Source: Plesiomonas sp051652165 (GTDB lineage: Bacteria > Pseudomonadota > Gammaproteobacteria > Enterobacterales > CAMTGL01). From it: DNA of 64,000 nt. Under the pieces are notes generated by a model, which was not told the origin of the DNA, did not search any database, and saw only the letters and a program-made list of their open reading frames with translations. The DNA is taken from assembly GCF_051652165.1 (NCBI RefSeq), contig NZ_JBOFTR010000007.1:124001-188000 (forward strand), written 5' to 3'. Positions within the stretch are counted from its first letter, which is position 1. Every line of letters begins with the position of its first letter. A program made the position numbers and the translations under genes. Shown one piece after another: positions 51,502-61,455 of this stretch.

Positions 51502-52203
51502 ATGAAATTGCGCCATCTTTACGCTGGGATGCTGGCGTTATCTTGTTCTGCACCTTTGTTAGCCGCTAATCTTAACGTATCGAATAATATCGAATTACTG
51601 ATGGTTGATGGTAATAAAGTGCCAAGCAGCCTATTAAAATCAACAAATCATATCAAATTACCCAATAGCACCAGTCAAATTTTGTTTCGTGTAGAGAAAA
51701 TTGTTCGTTCAGGTTCTGATCAAACACTGTTTACGTCGTCACCTATTATTGTCTCTTTTGAAACCACTGCCGATCAAAATGTATCAATCGCTTTACCACG
51801 CTTGGATACTGACAGTGAAGGGAAGCGTTTTAACCAAGCATTAAATTTTCATTTAGTCGACCAAACGGGAAAAAATATTCCGTATAAATCTGATGTTCTT
51901 AATGTAGATGGTTTGATGTCATCTCGTAATATGCAAGATGCACTGGCAAGTTATAACCACTCTAATGCCGCGGCTGCATTAGCCGATTTTGCACCAGTAA
52001 CAGCAGCATTAGCTGTACCGACTACAACAAATGTTGTTACGCCTATAACGCCAGTCTCTAACACACAAACGGTTAGCCAACAAACAGTGACGTTAAAAGG
52101 TGAGAACGTATCAGAACAAATGTTGCAATATTGGTTTCAGCAGGCAGATACTAAAACACAGCAACGTTTTATGCAGTGGGCACAAAGTCATGCGCGTAAA
52201 TAA
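51502..52203 (+). CDS. yccT: YccT/DUF2057 exported protein
   Basis: 233 residues with signal peptide MKLRHLYAGMLALSCSAPLLAA. The mature chain begins LNVSNNIELLMVDGNKVP, typical of DUF2057, where E. coli YccT has 220 residues. In Salmonella the YccT homologue (CsgI) restrains curli CsgA polymerisation. The Ala/Thr/Val-rich linker near residues 150-195 is variable. It precedes mgsA by 115 bases. Confidence 0.9.
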   Translation: MKLRHLYAGMLALSCSAPLLAANLNVSNNIELLMVDGNKVPSSLLKSTNHIKLPNSTSQILFRVEKIVRSGSDQTLFTSSPIIVSFETTADQNVSIALPRLDTDSEGKRFNQALNFHLVDQTGKNIPYKSDVLNVDGLMSSRNMQDALASYNHSNAAAALADFAPVTAALAVPTTTNVVTPITPVSNTQTVSQQTVTLKGENVSEQMLQYWFQQADTKTQQRFMQWAQSHARK

Positions 52204-52318
52204 ATGTTATCAGCCTAAATGGTGATTTAATTTTTAGAAAGATAAATGTTAATAGGCGTTATTTTAACCAATAAAGCTATTTGTTGAAAAAACGCCACCC
52301 TTAATAAGGAAGTCTGTT

Positions 52319-52777
52319 ATGTATACTACAACCCGTATTATGCCAGCACGTAAGCAAGTGGCATTGGTTGCACATGACCATTGTAAAGAGGCGTTATTGC
52401 ATTGGGTAAATGAGAATATTGAAAAACTTCGTGAGCATGATTTGTATGCAACAGGTACAACAGGAGCAATGATTTCACGATCTACTGGATTATCTATCAA
52501 TAGCTTACTCAGTGGCCCGATGGGAGGGGATCAACAGCTCGGAGCCTATATATCAGAAGGCAAAATTGATGTGCTATTTTTCTTTTGGGATCCACTCAAT
52601 GCAGTACCACATGATCCTGATGTGAAAGCGTTGCTGCGGATTTCTGCTGTTTGGAATATTCCCATTGCTACTAATCGTTCTAGTGCCAATTTCTTGGTCA
52701 ATTCAGCTCTGTTTTCTGAAGCGGTCAGTATTGAGATCCCCGACTATCCCCGTTATTTACATGAGCGTTTAGGCTGA
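52319..52777 (+). CDS. mgsA: Methylglyoxal synthase
   Basis: Converts dihydroxyacetone phosphate to methylglyoxal and phosphate, a glycolytic bypass under phosphate limitation. 152 residues, same as E. coli. The phosphate loop is ATGTTGAMISRSTG, the catalytic Asp is in SGPMGGDQQLGA near residue 71, and the catalytic His is in VPHDPDVKAL near 98. In E. coli helD separates mgsA from yccF; it is missing here. Confidence 0.97.
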   Translation: MYTTTRIMPARKQVALVAHDHCKEALLHWVNENIEKLREHDLYATGTTGAMISRSTGLSINSLLSGPMGGDQQLGAYISEGKIDVLFFFWDPLNAVPHDPDVKALLRISAVWNIPIATNRSSANFLVNSALFSEAVSIEIPDYPRYLHERLG

Positions 52778-52891
52778 TTTTGTCTGTAATAGTATAAATA
52801 GCTGACGTTCAATAAAGAAGAACCTGCCGTTTTACACAAAAAAACGTTAGAATCAGTAAAGTTACAGCCTTTAATATCGAGGAATACCCTG

Positions 52892-53350
52892 ATGATGGCG
52901 ACTATACTGAACATTTTTAACTTTGTGATGGGCGGGTTTATTACCACTTTAGGTTGGCTGCTGGCAACGCTGCTAAGTATTGTTTGTATTATTACCTTGC
53001 CTTTAACCCGTTCATGCTGGGAAATCACTAAAATGTCGTTAGTTCCTTATGGTAACGATGTAGTGAAAGTGGACGATCTTGAAAATCGCAGTAATAGTAT
53101 CTTGTCTGCGGGTGGTTTTATCTTAAATATTATTTGGTTTGTTGTTGCTGGCTGGTGGCTATGTATTGTTCATATCATGGTCGGTATTACACAATGTATT
53201 ACGATTATTGGTATTCCTGTTGGGATAGCGCATTTCAAATTAGCCATTGTTGCGCTTTGGCCAGTAGGTCGCCGAGTCGTATCTAATGATATTGCTCGTC
53301 AGATCCGCGCTGAAAAAAACTCTATAACATTAGATCGTTATCGCCGTTAA
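52892..53350 (+). CDS. yccF: YccF inner-membrane protein (DUF307)
   Basis: 152 residues against 148 in E. coli, with two similar hydrophobic halves: FVMGGFITTLGWLLATLLSIVCIITLPLTRSCWE and ILNIIWFVVAGWWLCIVHIMVGITQCITIIGIPVG. Both carry the IxGIPxG-like or equivalent segment of the family. ATG 52892 follows GAGGA at eight bases. Its function is unknown. It is 19 bases before yccS, so the pair is probably one operon. Confidence 0.93.
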   Translation: MMATILNIFNFVMGGFITTLGWLLATLLSIVCIITLPLTRSCWEITKMSLVPYGNDVVKVDDLENRSNSILSAGGFILNIIWFVVAGWWLCIVHIMVGITQCITIIGIPVGIAHFKLAIVALWPVGRRVVSNDIARQIRAEKNSITLDRYRR

Positions 53351-53369
53351 CTCAGTTAGGAATACAGCA

Positions 53370-55535
53370 GTGCCGTTTGTAGGTTTGTTATCTCAATATC
53401 GTCATTTATTTAATAACAGCCGAGTTTTGTACTGTTTACAAATTTTTGTAGCATTAAGCGGCGCTGCACTTTTCCCCTGGCTAATGGGCGATGTCCTTTC
53501 AACAATACCCGTGACACTGGGTGTTGTTGCCGCCGCACTTACTGATTTAGATGACAGACTAACTGGCCGATTACGTAATATATTTATCACATTACTCTGT
53601 TTTTTGGTGGCATCTGTCTCTATTGAGTTACTGTTTCCATACCCAGAGTTATTTGCAATAGGGCTGCTACTCTCTTCATTTAGTTTTATTATGTTAGGTA
53701 CGCTTGGTCAGCGTTATGCCACGATTGCATTTGGCGCACTGCTCATAGCCATTTATACCATGTTAGGGATTTCACTGTATGATAATTGGTATCAGCAGCC
53801 CACAATGTTATTGGCAGGGGCGCTCTGGTATAGCGTAGTGTCACTACTGGGTTATATATTACGCCCTGTACGTCCAGTACAAGAGAATTTGGCTGCGTGT
53901 TACGAACAATTAGCATGCTATTTAGATGCAAAAAGTGAGTTTTTTGATCCTGATGATGCAAATCGTTACGATGATGTACAAATCAGTGTTGCATTGAGCA
54001 ATGGAACACTTGTCAGTACACTTAATAAAACAAAATTGTCACTGTTTGCTCGTTTGAAAGGCGATCGTGGTCAGCGCAGTACACGCCGATTATTACGTTA
54101 TTATTTTGTGGCACAAGATATCCATGAGCGCGCAAGTTCTACACATCATCAATATCGTGCATTAGCACAGCGTTTTTGCCATTCTGATGTTTTGTTTCGT
54201 TTTCAGCGCCTATTAATGTTACAGGCAAAAGCCTGTCGGCAGTTAGCACAAGCCATTCTTAACGGAAATGAGTATCATCATGATTTTCGTTTTGAGCGGG
54301 CATTTTTATTGCTAAAAAGTGCGCTAGAACAACACAAGTCTGAACAAAAAGAAGATAAGCGATTATTGGCATCCCTAGGTTTTGTATTGCGAAATTTGCA
54401 GGCTATTGACTGGCAACTCGCTCATATAAACTCCGATAAAATGATCAATATGCCGCAAGATAATACGCTGGCTGATGATGGTCTACACAGCTTTTCTGAT
54501 ATCTGGCGGCGTATTAGTGATCAATTAACGCCAGGCTCTGCACTGTTTCGGCATGCAGTAAGAATGTCACTAGTATTATGTGCAGGATATGCACTGATTA
54601 TGGCATTCAATATGGAGCGTGGTTATTGGATTTTACTTACAAGCTTATTTGTTTGCCAGCCAAATTATAGTGCTACACAATTACGATTACGTCAGCGAGT
54701 ACTCGGTACATTAGCAGGTATTCTTGCTGGTTTGCCACTGCTCTATATTATTCCCTCAGTAGAAGGGCAGTTATTGTTAATTGTATTACTTGGCGTGCTA
54801 TTTTTTGCTTTTCGTACAGTACAGTATGGTTATGCTACAGCATTTATTACGATGTTGGTGTTGTTCTGTTTTAACCTTATGGGGGCTGGATTTGATGTTG
54901 CTATTCCTCGAATCACCGATACATTAATTGGCTGTGCGATTGCATGGCTTGCTGTGACCTATATCTGGCCAGATTGGCGCTATCGCCGTTTACCTCGTGT
55001 AATGCAGCATGCTATTGAAAGCAATGCCCTCTATTTAACTGAAGTTATTGCTCAATATCAACAGGGAAAAGAGGATAGTTTACGCTATCGTATTGCACGC
55101 CGTGCAGCACATAATGCTGATGCAGAATTAGCATCAGTAATCTCGAATATGACGACTGAGCCTCTAAAGTCACGCATCATTTTAGATGAGAGCTTTCGGG
55201 TTTTGTGTTTAAATCATGCTATGTTAGGGTATATTTCTGCGCTCGGCGCACATCGAAGTAAATTGCCAGAAAATACAGATGCTCGTAGATTACTCAAACA
55301 TGTCACACAGCATATTTTATCGCAATTACAGATAATGTCAGCCCAATTACAAGAGTCACCTGTATCTACTAAACACAATAATACACATGCCTTTTCTCAA
55401 TCACTATTAGAGCAAGATTTACAAGACAGTGACACTCGTTTTGTATTACAACAATTAGGTTTGATTAACCGCATGTTAGATGAACTTAACTCATTATCTC
55501 AAAAAATAAATTGCCGTTACCAAGAGAGTAAATAA
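53370..55535 (+). CDS. yccS: YccS FUSC-family inner-membrane protein
   Basis: 721 residues against 717 in E. coli. It has two hydrophobic blocks of about five or six helices each (residues 20-165 and 395-525), each followed by a soluble domain: the fusaric-acid-resistance-like (FUSC) plan. GVVAAALTDLDDRLTGRLRN, LGQRYATIAFGALLIAIYTMLG and SLVLCAGYALIMAFNMERGYWILLTSLFVCQPNY are conserved. The start is GTG 53370. A role in efflux of aromatic or other toxic compounds is likely from the family. It is convergent with the next gene, with only 16 bases between the stops. Confidence 0.94.
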   Translation: MPFVGLLSQYRHLFNNSRVLYCLQIFVALSGAALFPWLMGDVLSTIPVTLGVVAAALTDLDDRLTGRLRNIFITLLCFLVASVSIELLFPYPELFAIGLLLSSFSFIMLGTLGQRYATIAFGALLIAIYTMLGISLYDNWYQQPTMLLAGALWYSVVSLLGYILRPVRPVQENLAACYEQLACYLDAKSEFFDPDDANRYDDVQISVALSNGTLVSTLNKTKLSLFARLKGDRGQRSTRRLLRYYFVAQDIHERASSTHHQYRALAQRFCHSDVLFRFQRLLMLQAKACRQLAQAILNGNEYHHDFRFERAFLLLKSALEQHKSEQKEDKRLLASLGFVLRNLQAIDWQLAHINSDKMINMPQDNTLADDGLHSFSDIWRRISDQLTPGSALFRHAVRMSLVLCAGYALIMAFNMERGYWILLTSLFVCQPNYSATQLRLRQRVLGTLAGILAGLPLLYIIPSVEGQLLLIVLLGVLFFAFRTVQYGYATAFITMLVLFCFNLMGAGFDVAIPRITDTLIGCAIAWLAVTYIWPDWRYRRLPRVMQHAIESNALYLTEVIAQYQQGKEDSLRYRIARRAAHNADAELASVISNMTTEPLKSRIILDESFRVLCLNHAMLGYISALGAHRSKLPENTDARRLLKHVTQHILSQLQIMSAQLQESPVSTKHNNTHAFSQSLLEQDLQDSDTRFVLQQLGLINRMLDELNSLSQKINCRYQESK

Positions 55536-55551
55536 AACGATATTTATATCA

Positions 55552-56667
55552 TCAAGAGTGAAAGGATCTTTTTTTAAGATAGAGATCAAATAACATTAGC
55601 ATAGGCAGATAAACACCGAAACCCACTAATACACCTAAAAAGCGATAAATGCCGTAATGGTCATTCATAAATGATGCTGAGTTATGTACACATACCATTA
55701 ATAATCCAATCGCAAACTGAGTGCCAATATATGATGATTCAGTACGGCTATCTTGCAGTGTTTTACCAATGGCAGTACCCATTAACGTTAATGTCATTAA
55801 TAAAACATAGGAAGAAAAATAAACACTAATAATATTAAATATCATGCCGACAATCGCACCGAGTAAACAACCAATAGCACGATAGTGCAGCTTAGTCATA
55901 ATTGCAGTGGGTAATTTTGTTAATGTGACAGTACGAGGTTGGTTTGATACAGCTAAAATAGTAACTGCAGCTTGAATGAACATAGAAGTGTGGGAGAACA
56001 GGGTTATCATTGGTGTTAAACTAATCGATAATCCTGCAAGTAATGAAAATGGAATGTAATTTGATTTTTGAAGGCTAATTGTAGGTTTTGCTATGGTGGC
56101 ATTTTTAGTTGATATTTTATTTCGTTTGAAAAACCAGCATATAATACCACTAATAATAATTGTTGATATCGAACCTAAAATAACATCACCAGCACGCATG
56201 ACACCAATTTGAATAATATTTTGTTCAGGATAAGAAAAAGCATAACCAACAATCAGCGTAAAGGTTAATCCAAAAAATAAAATAGCATAATTATACTCAT
56301 CTGATGCTGTGTTCGTATAGTAAGCAGTGATACAGTTCACGATAAAAAATAGGCTACAAACAAGGAGTAATGATAATTGATCTTTAAAAAGAAGAACAAA
56401 TAGTGTACCGCACACCCCTCCAATTAGTGTACCTATAATACGCAATACTCCACGCTTAAATGTTTGAATAAATAGTGGCCGCATAACAACGTATGCACTA
56501 AATGCTGCCCACGTGGTATATTCAAATTTTAATAAATGAGCTAAATATATGGATATTGCCACCGCTAATACAGACGCAAAAACATCAATTATTGAAACTT
56601 TCTTAAAATCACTTTCAAGAATAAGTTGTTTACTTTTGCCTACAATATTATTAAGTATGTGATTCAT
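55552..56667 (-). CDS. FUSC-like membrane protein, probable efflux component
   Basis: 371 residues with about ten to twelve hydrophobic helices in two blocks (LAVAISIYLAHLLKFEYTTWAAFSAYVVMRP at the start; YRAIGCLLGAIVGMIFNIISVYF in the second). The second block has the FUSC-type R-x-x-G-x-x-x-G signature. It lacks the large soluble domains of YccS. The composition is visibly more AT-rich than its neighbours, with many Ile/Asn/Lys codons, and no E. coli gene matches at this place, so it may have been acquired. The substrate is unknown. Confidence 0.75.
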   Translation of the reverse strand: MNHILNNIVGKSKQLILESDFKKVSIIDVFASVLAVAISIYLAHLLKFEYTTWAAFSAYVVMRPLFIQTFKRGVLRIIGTLIGGVCGTLFVLLFKDQLSLLLVCSLFFIVNCITAYYTNTASDEYNYAILFFGLTFTLIVGYAFSYPEQNIIQIGVMRAGDVILGSISTIIISGIICWFFKRNKISTKNATIAKPTISLQKSNYIPFSLLAGLSISLTPMITLFSHTSMFIQAAVTILAVSNQPRTVTLTKLPTAIMTKLHYRAIGCLLGAIVGMIFNIISVYFSSYVLLMTLTLMGTAIGKTLQDSRTESSYIGTQFAIGLLMVCVHNSASFMNDHYGIYRFLGVLVGFGVYLPMLMLFDLYLKKRSFHS

Positions 56668-57012
56668 ATTAGAAACGCGAGGTGTGTATATGAGAGGTTA
56701 TCTATCTTTATAGCATTACATAATTATAGGCTCTCTGCAATCGAATGAGTAATTCAGTATGTATCTAAAAAGACAATATACTACAGTATGTATAGTATAA
56801 GGACGTATATAGGGTCATGATGAGTATTATTTTTTATCGGTAGTGTTTTATATTTGAATCCTCTTAAAGGATAGAGTAGTGAGTAGGCAATCTGATAGTA
56901 GAGATATTACATATAAAGTGACGGTGAGCATGATATGCACCAATAACAAGTAATGTTAGCCAGCGTTAAGACTTATATCGTTTGTTAGCATTTATTTTGT
57001 AGTAAGAGAGAT
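56668..57012. other. AT-rich gap between the FUSC-like gene and sdsR
   Basis: About 345 bases with many TATA and GTAT runs. I see no coding frame with a ribosome site and no hairpin worth naming; the FUSC-like gene's promoter should be here. Confidence 0.4.
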
Positions 57013-57117
57013 AAAAAGAGGCCAGAAACGATTCCTGTATCTGGCCCAGGGGAATGGCTCTTTGTAGAGCCGTGCGCTAACTGGTGGAGTAAATCAATGA
57101 GTGACAATTCGCTCATA
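57013..57117 (-). ncRNA. sdsR: SdsR (RyeB) small RNA
   Basis: On the minus strand the sequence holds AGCGCACGGCTCT, AGAGCCATTCCCCTGG and ATACAGGAATCGT, the conserved core of enterobacterial SdsR, in the same order and spacing. It ends with the stem GGCCAGA/TCTGGCC and TCTTTTT. Length is about 104 nt, as in E. coli. SdsR is an Hfq- and ProQ-linked sRNA, expressed in stationary phase, that represses ompD, tolC, mutS and others. It lies beside letB(yebT), the same neighbourhood as in E. coli (yebT-rsmF-yebV-yebW-pphA-sdsR), without the intervening genes. Confidence 0.88.
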
Positions 57118-57120
57118 GGT

Positions 57121-57131
57121 TTAAGCGTAGC
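57121..57131 (-). promoter_or_regulatory. Sigma-S-type -10 of sdsR
   Basis: GCTACGCTTAA on the minus strand fits the sigma-S extended -10 consensus KCTAYRCTTAA at every position. It places the RNA start at about 57114-57117, which fits the SdsR length. SdsR is strictly sigma-S dependent in Salmonella and E. coli. Confidence 0.75.
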
Positions 57132-57246
57132 GAAGATATACAAGAAATCCAGCTCATAAATGCAATTTTTACAAAATTGTCACACTGACCGATTTCTTGC
57201 TATCTATCATTTCAATTACCGATTAAATATCGCTTTTTATTTGCAT

Positions 57247-59907
57247 CTACTTTAACGGTATTGCAGTTGTCCAATTGTTAGCCCCTTCAGGCATTTTATC
57301 GTTTAAAACATAGTGATTTTTTCGTTTAGCAACAGGTGCAAGCGGTGTAGTAGGGGGGGTTGCAAATGAGATCCCGCCGCGTAATAACTGATTTAATGTG
57401 CCAGATGTTGCTACGCCTGAGAACAGACTAAAATCAATGTTATAGCCTGAGTTCAACCAAAACACAGTGTTTTTACGCACTAAATTTTGGTAATCACGAT
57501 TAACTCTGGCTTGAATATGTACACGATCAGCTAATTGGCTGAGATTAAAATCTGTCACAATACCCACTTCTACACCACGATATAATAGTGGTGTGCCGAC
57601 ACTTAATGAACCAACATCAGAAGCGTCTAACACAATTTGTAAGCCATCAAGATAGCGTGATGCAACAATACTGGGTGGATACAGTTCAAACTGTCGGCTA
57701 TGTACGCCATTTCCAGGTTCGGTACTAATATAAGGGCTAAGAATGCTATCTATATTGTAAACGCCTGATGTGGTGATTTCAGGCGTTACTAGTGTAAAAC
57801 GCGTGCCTTCACGTGCAAATTGCGTATCGTATTGTGGATATAAAATAGCACTAATTTCAACGTGGCTATGATCGTTAGCGAGTTTGGTGCCTAGCACTTG
57901 CCCAACAGTGATGCCTAAATAACGAATTGGCATATTAGTACTGATTTTAGCAGCATCATCACTGGTTAAGATGATTTGTCGGCCAATGGCTTTTGCTGCA
58001 TTTTCTGAAGCATAAAGAGGCCGTAATTGCCCTTTAATGAACGGCGTTTTACTGAGGTTATCCATACTGATTGCCCCTTTTAACGCACGTGTTAAAGGGG
58101 TTGCTTGTACAGAAATACCATTCGTGCCTATGTCAACTTTTGCGCCACCTTCAGCCCAAAAAACACTCTCAGGCGTGAGTAAATACCGATATGCAGGATC
58201 AATAAAGACAGCGACATCAAACTCACCTTGAACAGTTGGTTTGATAGCCAATAGTTGGCCGATTGGAAATTTACGGTATAAGACAACAGAGCCTTCTTGA
58301 ATATCCGGTAATTCTTTTGCGCGTAGCGTTAATGTGCTTTTTAAATCATCGTAATTAATACCAGAAAGTGCGCTTTTGCTATCACTAAATAGGGTATACG
58401 TTTTTTTAACAGAGTGAGATGTTGTTGTATGGGAGCTATTAATGAGTGCTATCCCACCTTGCACCCACTCTTGTGCTGATGCACCTTTGACTTCCACCCC
58501 ATTGAGCCCCATTTGTACATTAATACGGCTAACCGCAGCAAAACGGCTATTACCTTGTACTAAATGACGATAACGCGGTTCAACTACCACTGAGAAGCGT
58601 ACACCTTGAGGTAATAACTCACGGGTTAATACTTGCCCGATAATAATACCGTTTAGCCATAAGGGTTGATTGACATCTACCCCAAATGATTGCGGCGCTT
58701 CGAGTGATAATGTGAGTGCACCTTCTGTTTGTTGTAGTATTTGGTTTTCATCTAATACGGTAAATTGGCTAATCGGCAAGCCTTCCCCAGGAATAAGTTG
58801 TAAAGTTGGGCCTGTGAGTAAACTGCTAATTCCAGCAGGGTTTGCCAAAGAGAATGATGCGTTCTCAAGCTTAATATGTGTGTTTGTGCGTAACAGTTCT
58901 TTAATTGAAGGGTCAACAACCATAACACCTGTAACTGAACCTTTTTTATCTAATGTAAGATCCGTTAACACCCCGACTTTTAGCCCCTGATACATCAAAG
59001 GAGTACTGCCTGCTTTCAGCCCATTTGCATGAGGAAACGCTAAAGCAATTTTTAGCCCACGTTGGCTGGCTGCTAAATCAGGATACAGTGAGTAGGTTGA
59101 ATCATCGCTCGCATTTGTACTGTTAGAAGGAGAGTCAAACGCAATAGCCCCATTGATTAATGCATTGAGACTTTCTAGTTTAATGGATGCACCCGCAAGG
59201 CTAATATCGGCTTGTACACCACTGGTATTCCAAAAACGGGTATTGGTTTTTACTAGATGTGCAAACTGCTTTTCGATCAAAATATCAATAATGACCCCTT
59301 CATTGTCAGTTGCAATACGGTAATCATTGACATGGCCAACAGGAATTTTACGGTAATACACCTGTGAACCGGTAGATAATGAGCCTAAATCCTCTGTTTT
59401 TAAGTGAATTTGTAAATCGCCATTATATTCACGGTAACGTGGTGGGGTAGTCAGCGCAGTAAAAGAGTGAGCATATGCACCACTGCCAGGAAGCATATTA
59501 ATATAGTTACCTGAAACTAAAGCGTCTAATCCTGATATTCCAGCAAGTGATGCTTTAGGCGTGACTAACCAAAACTGAGTATCTTGATGCAAAGTATCAG
59601 AGGCCTGGCTATAAATATCAGCCGTAACATTAACACCTTTGAGATCAGTCGCCAGTGTTACTTTACGCACCATACCAACTTCTAACCCCTGAAAGCGAAT
59701 TGGCGTACGATTTGGCACAATACCTGATGCAGAACTAAAGTGAATGGTAATCTGTTCACCTTGTTCGCGTAGCGTGTAGTAAACCAAACTCAACGCAATG
59801 GTGATGGCAATAAAAGGTAGAATCCAAAATGGCGAAACACGGCGTTTTGTTTTAACTTTTGCCATTTCAGGCTCAACTGGTGGGGTATTAGTCTTTTGCA
59901 TGAACAT
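57247..59907 (-). CDS. letB: LetB (YebT) seven-MCE-domain lipid transport protein
   Basis: 886 residues against 877 in E. coli. One N-terminal membrane helix (SPFWILPFIAITIALSLVYY near residue 25) is followed by seven MCE repeats, seen as recurring blocks such as GIVPNRTPIRFQGLEVGMVRKV, SQVYYRKIPVGHVNDY, STPLMYQGLKVGVLTDL, QPLWLNGIIIGQVL, SVVLYRKFPIGQLLAI, MPIRYLGITVGQVLG and TPLLYRGVEVGIVTDF. LetB hexamers form a tube that spans the periplasm and moves phospholipids between membranes. It overlaps letA by 20 bases. Confidence 0.96.
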   Translation of the reverse strand: MFMQKTNTPPVEPEMAKVKTKRRVSPFWILPFIAITIALSLVYYTLREQGEQITIHFSSASGIVPNRTPIRFQGLEVGMVRKVTLATDLKGVNVTADIYSQASDTLHQDTQFWLVTPKASLAGISGLDALVSGNYINMLPGSGAYAHSFTALTTPPRYREYNGDLQIHLKTEDLGSLSTGSQVYYRKIPVGHVNDYRIATDNEGVIIDILIEKQFAHLVKTNTRFWNTSGVQADISLAGASIKLESLNALINGAIAFDSPSNSTNASDDSTYSLYPDLAASQRGLKIALAFPHANGLKAGSTPLMYQGLKVGVLTDLTLDKKGSVTGVMVVDPSIKELLRTNTHIKLENASFSLANPAGISSLLTGPTLQLIPGEGLPISQFTVLDENQILQQTEGALTLSLEAPQSFGVDVNQPLWLNGIIIGQVLTRELLPQGVRFSVVVEPRYRHLVQGNSRFAAVSRINVQMGLNGVEVKGASAQEWVQGGIALINSSHTTTSHSVKKTYTLFSDSKSALSGINYDDLKSTLTLRAKELPDIQEGSVVLYRKFPIGQLLAIKPTVQGEFDVAVFIDPAYRYLLTPESVFWAEGGAKVDIGTNGISVQATPLTRALKGAISMDNLSKTPFIKGQLRPLYASENAAKAIGRQIILTSDDAAKISTNMPIRYLGITVGQVLGTKLANDHSHVEISAILYPQYDTQFAREGTRFTLVTPEITTSGVYNIDSILSPYISTEPGNGVHSRQFELYPPSIVASRYLDGLQIVLDASDVGSLSVGTPLLYRGVEVGIVTDFNLSQLADRVHIQARVNRDYQNLVRKNTVFWLNSGYNIDFSLFSGVATSGTLNQLLRGGISFATPPTTPLAPVAKRKNHYVLNDKMPEGANNWTTAIPLK

Positions 59908-61117
59908 CCCAGATTAAACGGGTATCAAACCACTCCGCAGCTATCATAGTGAGATACACTGCGGCACCAAAAAAGAGTGCTGCTGGGCCTAAGGTAAATG
60001 AAAGGATTTGATCGCGATCCACCAAAGACATCATCAAAGCAAGAACAAACAGATCAAGCATTGACCAGCGGCCAACAAGCGCAACAAATTTAAACAGTGC
60101 TAATCGTTGTTTCTTATATCCACGTACATTTAACTGTACGGATATCAACAGTGTTAACATGACAATCACTTTGATTAAAGGCACTAAAATACTGGCTATA
60201 AATACAATGCTGGCAATAGGAATATTGCCAGACTGAACTAGCGTGATAATGCCAGACATAATTGTGTCCTCAACCCGCGTACCTCGTACATATAAAATTG
60301 AAATCGGCAAAAAATTAGCAGGAAGTAGCATGATGATAGCGGCTAAAACAGCGGCCCATGTTTTTTGTAAACTTTGCTTATAGCGATAGCGCATTTTCAT
60401 CAAACAACGTGGGCAACGGCCGGCTGAATTAGATACACCGTGATAGTGGCAATGCGTGCAAAAATTGATAGTATTCTTTTGTGATTGCGGTACCAAGTAA
60501 ATAGCATGTTGTGGGTAATAGCGTTGCCATAACTGAGCAGCATTAAAATGAATCAACAACAGTGTAAATAACACAACAAGCAAAAAGAAAGCCAATAAAC
60601 CAGGCCCAGCACTTAAATAGGCATAATCTCGAATTTTAAACGCAGTTACACCAAGAGCTAAAAGATAAACATCTAGCATCGCCCACTCGTGCAGCTTTCC
60701 AAGCACGAGCAAACAAGGGCGTAATGAGCGATTAAATCGGCGAGCTAACCACAAATAAAAGAGACCACCGGCAAACAGTAGCGGTGCAGCAATCGCACAG
60801 AATAAAACCAGTGCTGCAGTGATCGGAAAACCCTGCCAAGCCATCTGCCAGATCCCTTCCCAGACAGATGCATTAATATCTATACCAAAAAGATTAATTT
60901 TTAGAAGTGGCTGGGAAAATGCTAAGGGCATCAGAATTAAAACGGCCAGAGCCACTGCCGCTAAACGATTTAAAGACCAATCACGCCCGTATGCAATCGT
61001 TGACATACAGCGTGGGCATTGCGCATTTTGGTTCCGTTTTAGAGACGGAAGTTGGGTTTGATAACCACAGTAAATGCACGTTGTGGTTTTATGGTTCATC
61101 GTTTTCAATACAGGCAT
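59888..61117 (-). CDS. letA: LetA (YebS) PqiA-family membrane protein
   Basis: 409-residue inner-membrane partner of LetB, PqiA-like, with two modules of one zinc ribbon and about four helices each. The ribbons are CIYCGYQTQLPSLKRNQNAQCPRC near residue 14 and CTHCHYHGVSNSAGRCPRC near 220. E. coli YebS is 427 residues. A second Met at residue 7 is a possible start. It is transcribed with letB and is divergent from msrC, as in E. coli. Confidence 0.95.
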   Translation of the reverse strand: MPVLKTMNHKTTTCIYCGYQTQLPSLKRNQNAQCPRCMSTIAYGRDWSLNRLAAVALAVLILMPLAFSQPLLKINLFGIDINASVWEGIWQMAWQGFPITAALVLFCAIAAPLLFAGGLFYLWLARRFNRSLRPCLLVLGKLHEWAMLDVYLLALGVTAFKIRDYAYLSAGPGLLAFFLLVVLFTLLLIHFNAAQLWQRYYPQHAIYLVPQSQKNTINFCTHCHYHGVSNSAGRCPRCLMKMRYRYKQSLQKTWAAVLAAIIMLLPANFLPISILYVRGTRVEDTIMSGIITLVQSGNIPIASIVFIASILVPLIKVIVMLTLLISVQLNVRGYKKQRLALFKFVALVGRWSMLDLFVLALMMSLVDRDQILSFTLGPAALFFGAAVYLTMIAAEWFDTRLIWDVHAKD

Positions 61118-61455
61118 AGGCCACTATTCTACCTAATATTGTACTTTAGTGCGCCTTATTATGAGGTATCAACTTGAAATTGCGGTATTATTCATACTCT
61201 AAGCAGTATGATGATATTGCGGTTATTAATAAGCACAAACTAATAAGCACAAACAGAGTAGGCTATATTCGACCAGATAAGCGTATAGCAATGAGCAATG
61301 TTTACACATTATTTTGAACAGCGGAATTAATCCTCAACATACGACCTAGTGAATATGTAAATATAGCGCATAAATCAGCTTGCTTAGGATTGATCCTACC
61401 CTTGATTACCGTATAACCTACTTTCTGTATTACGATTTATTAACAAAGGGCTATA
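61118..61455. other. Divergent letA-msrC gap with a 14-bp tandem duplication
   Basis: About 340 bases without a gene. TAATAAGCACAAAC occurs twice in direct tandem at 61227-61240 and 61241-61254. No clear promoter pair is seen for either gene. Confidence 0.6.
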
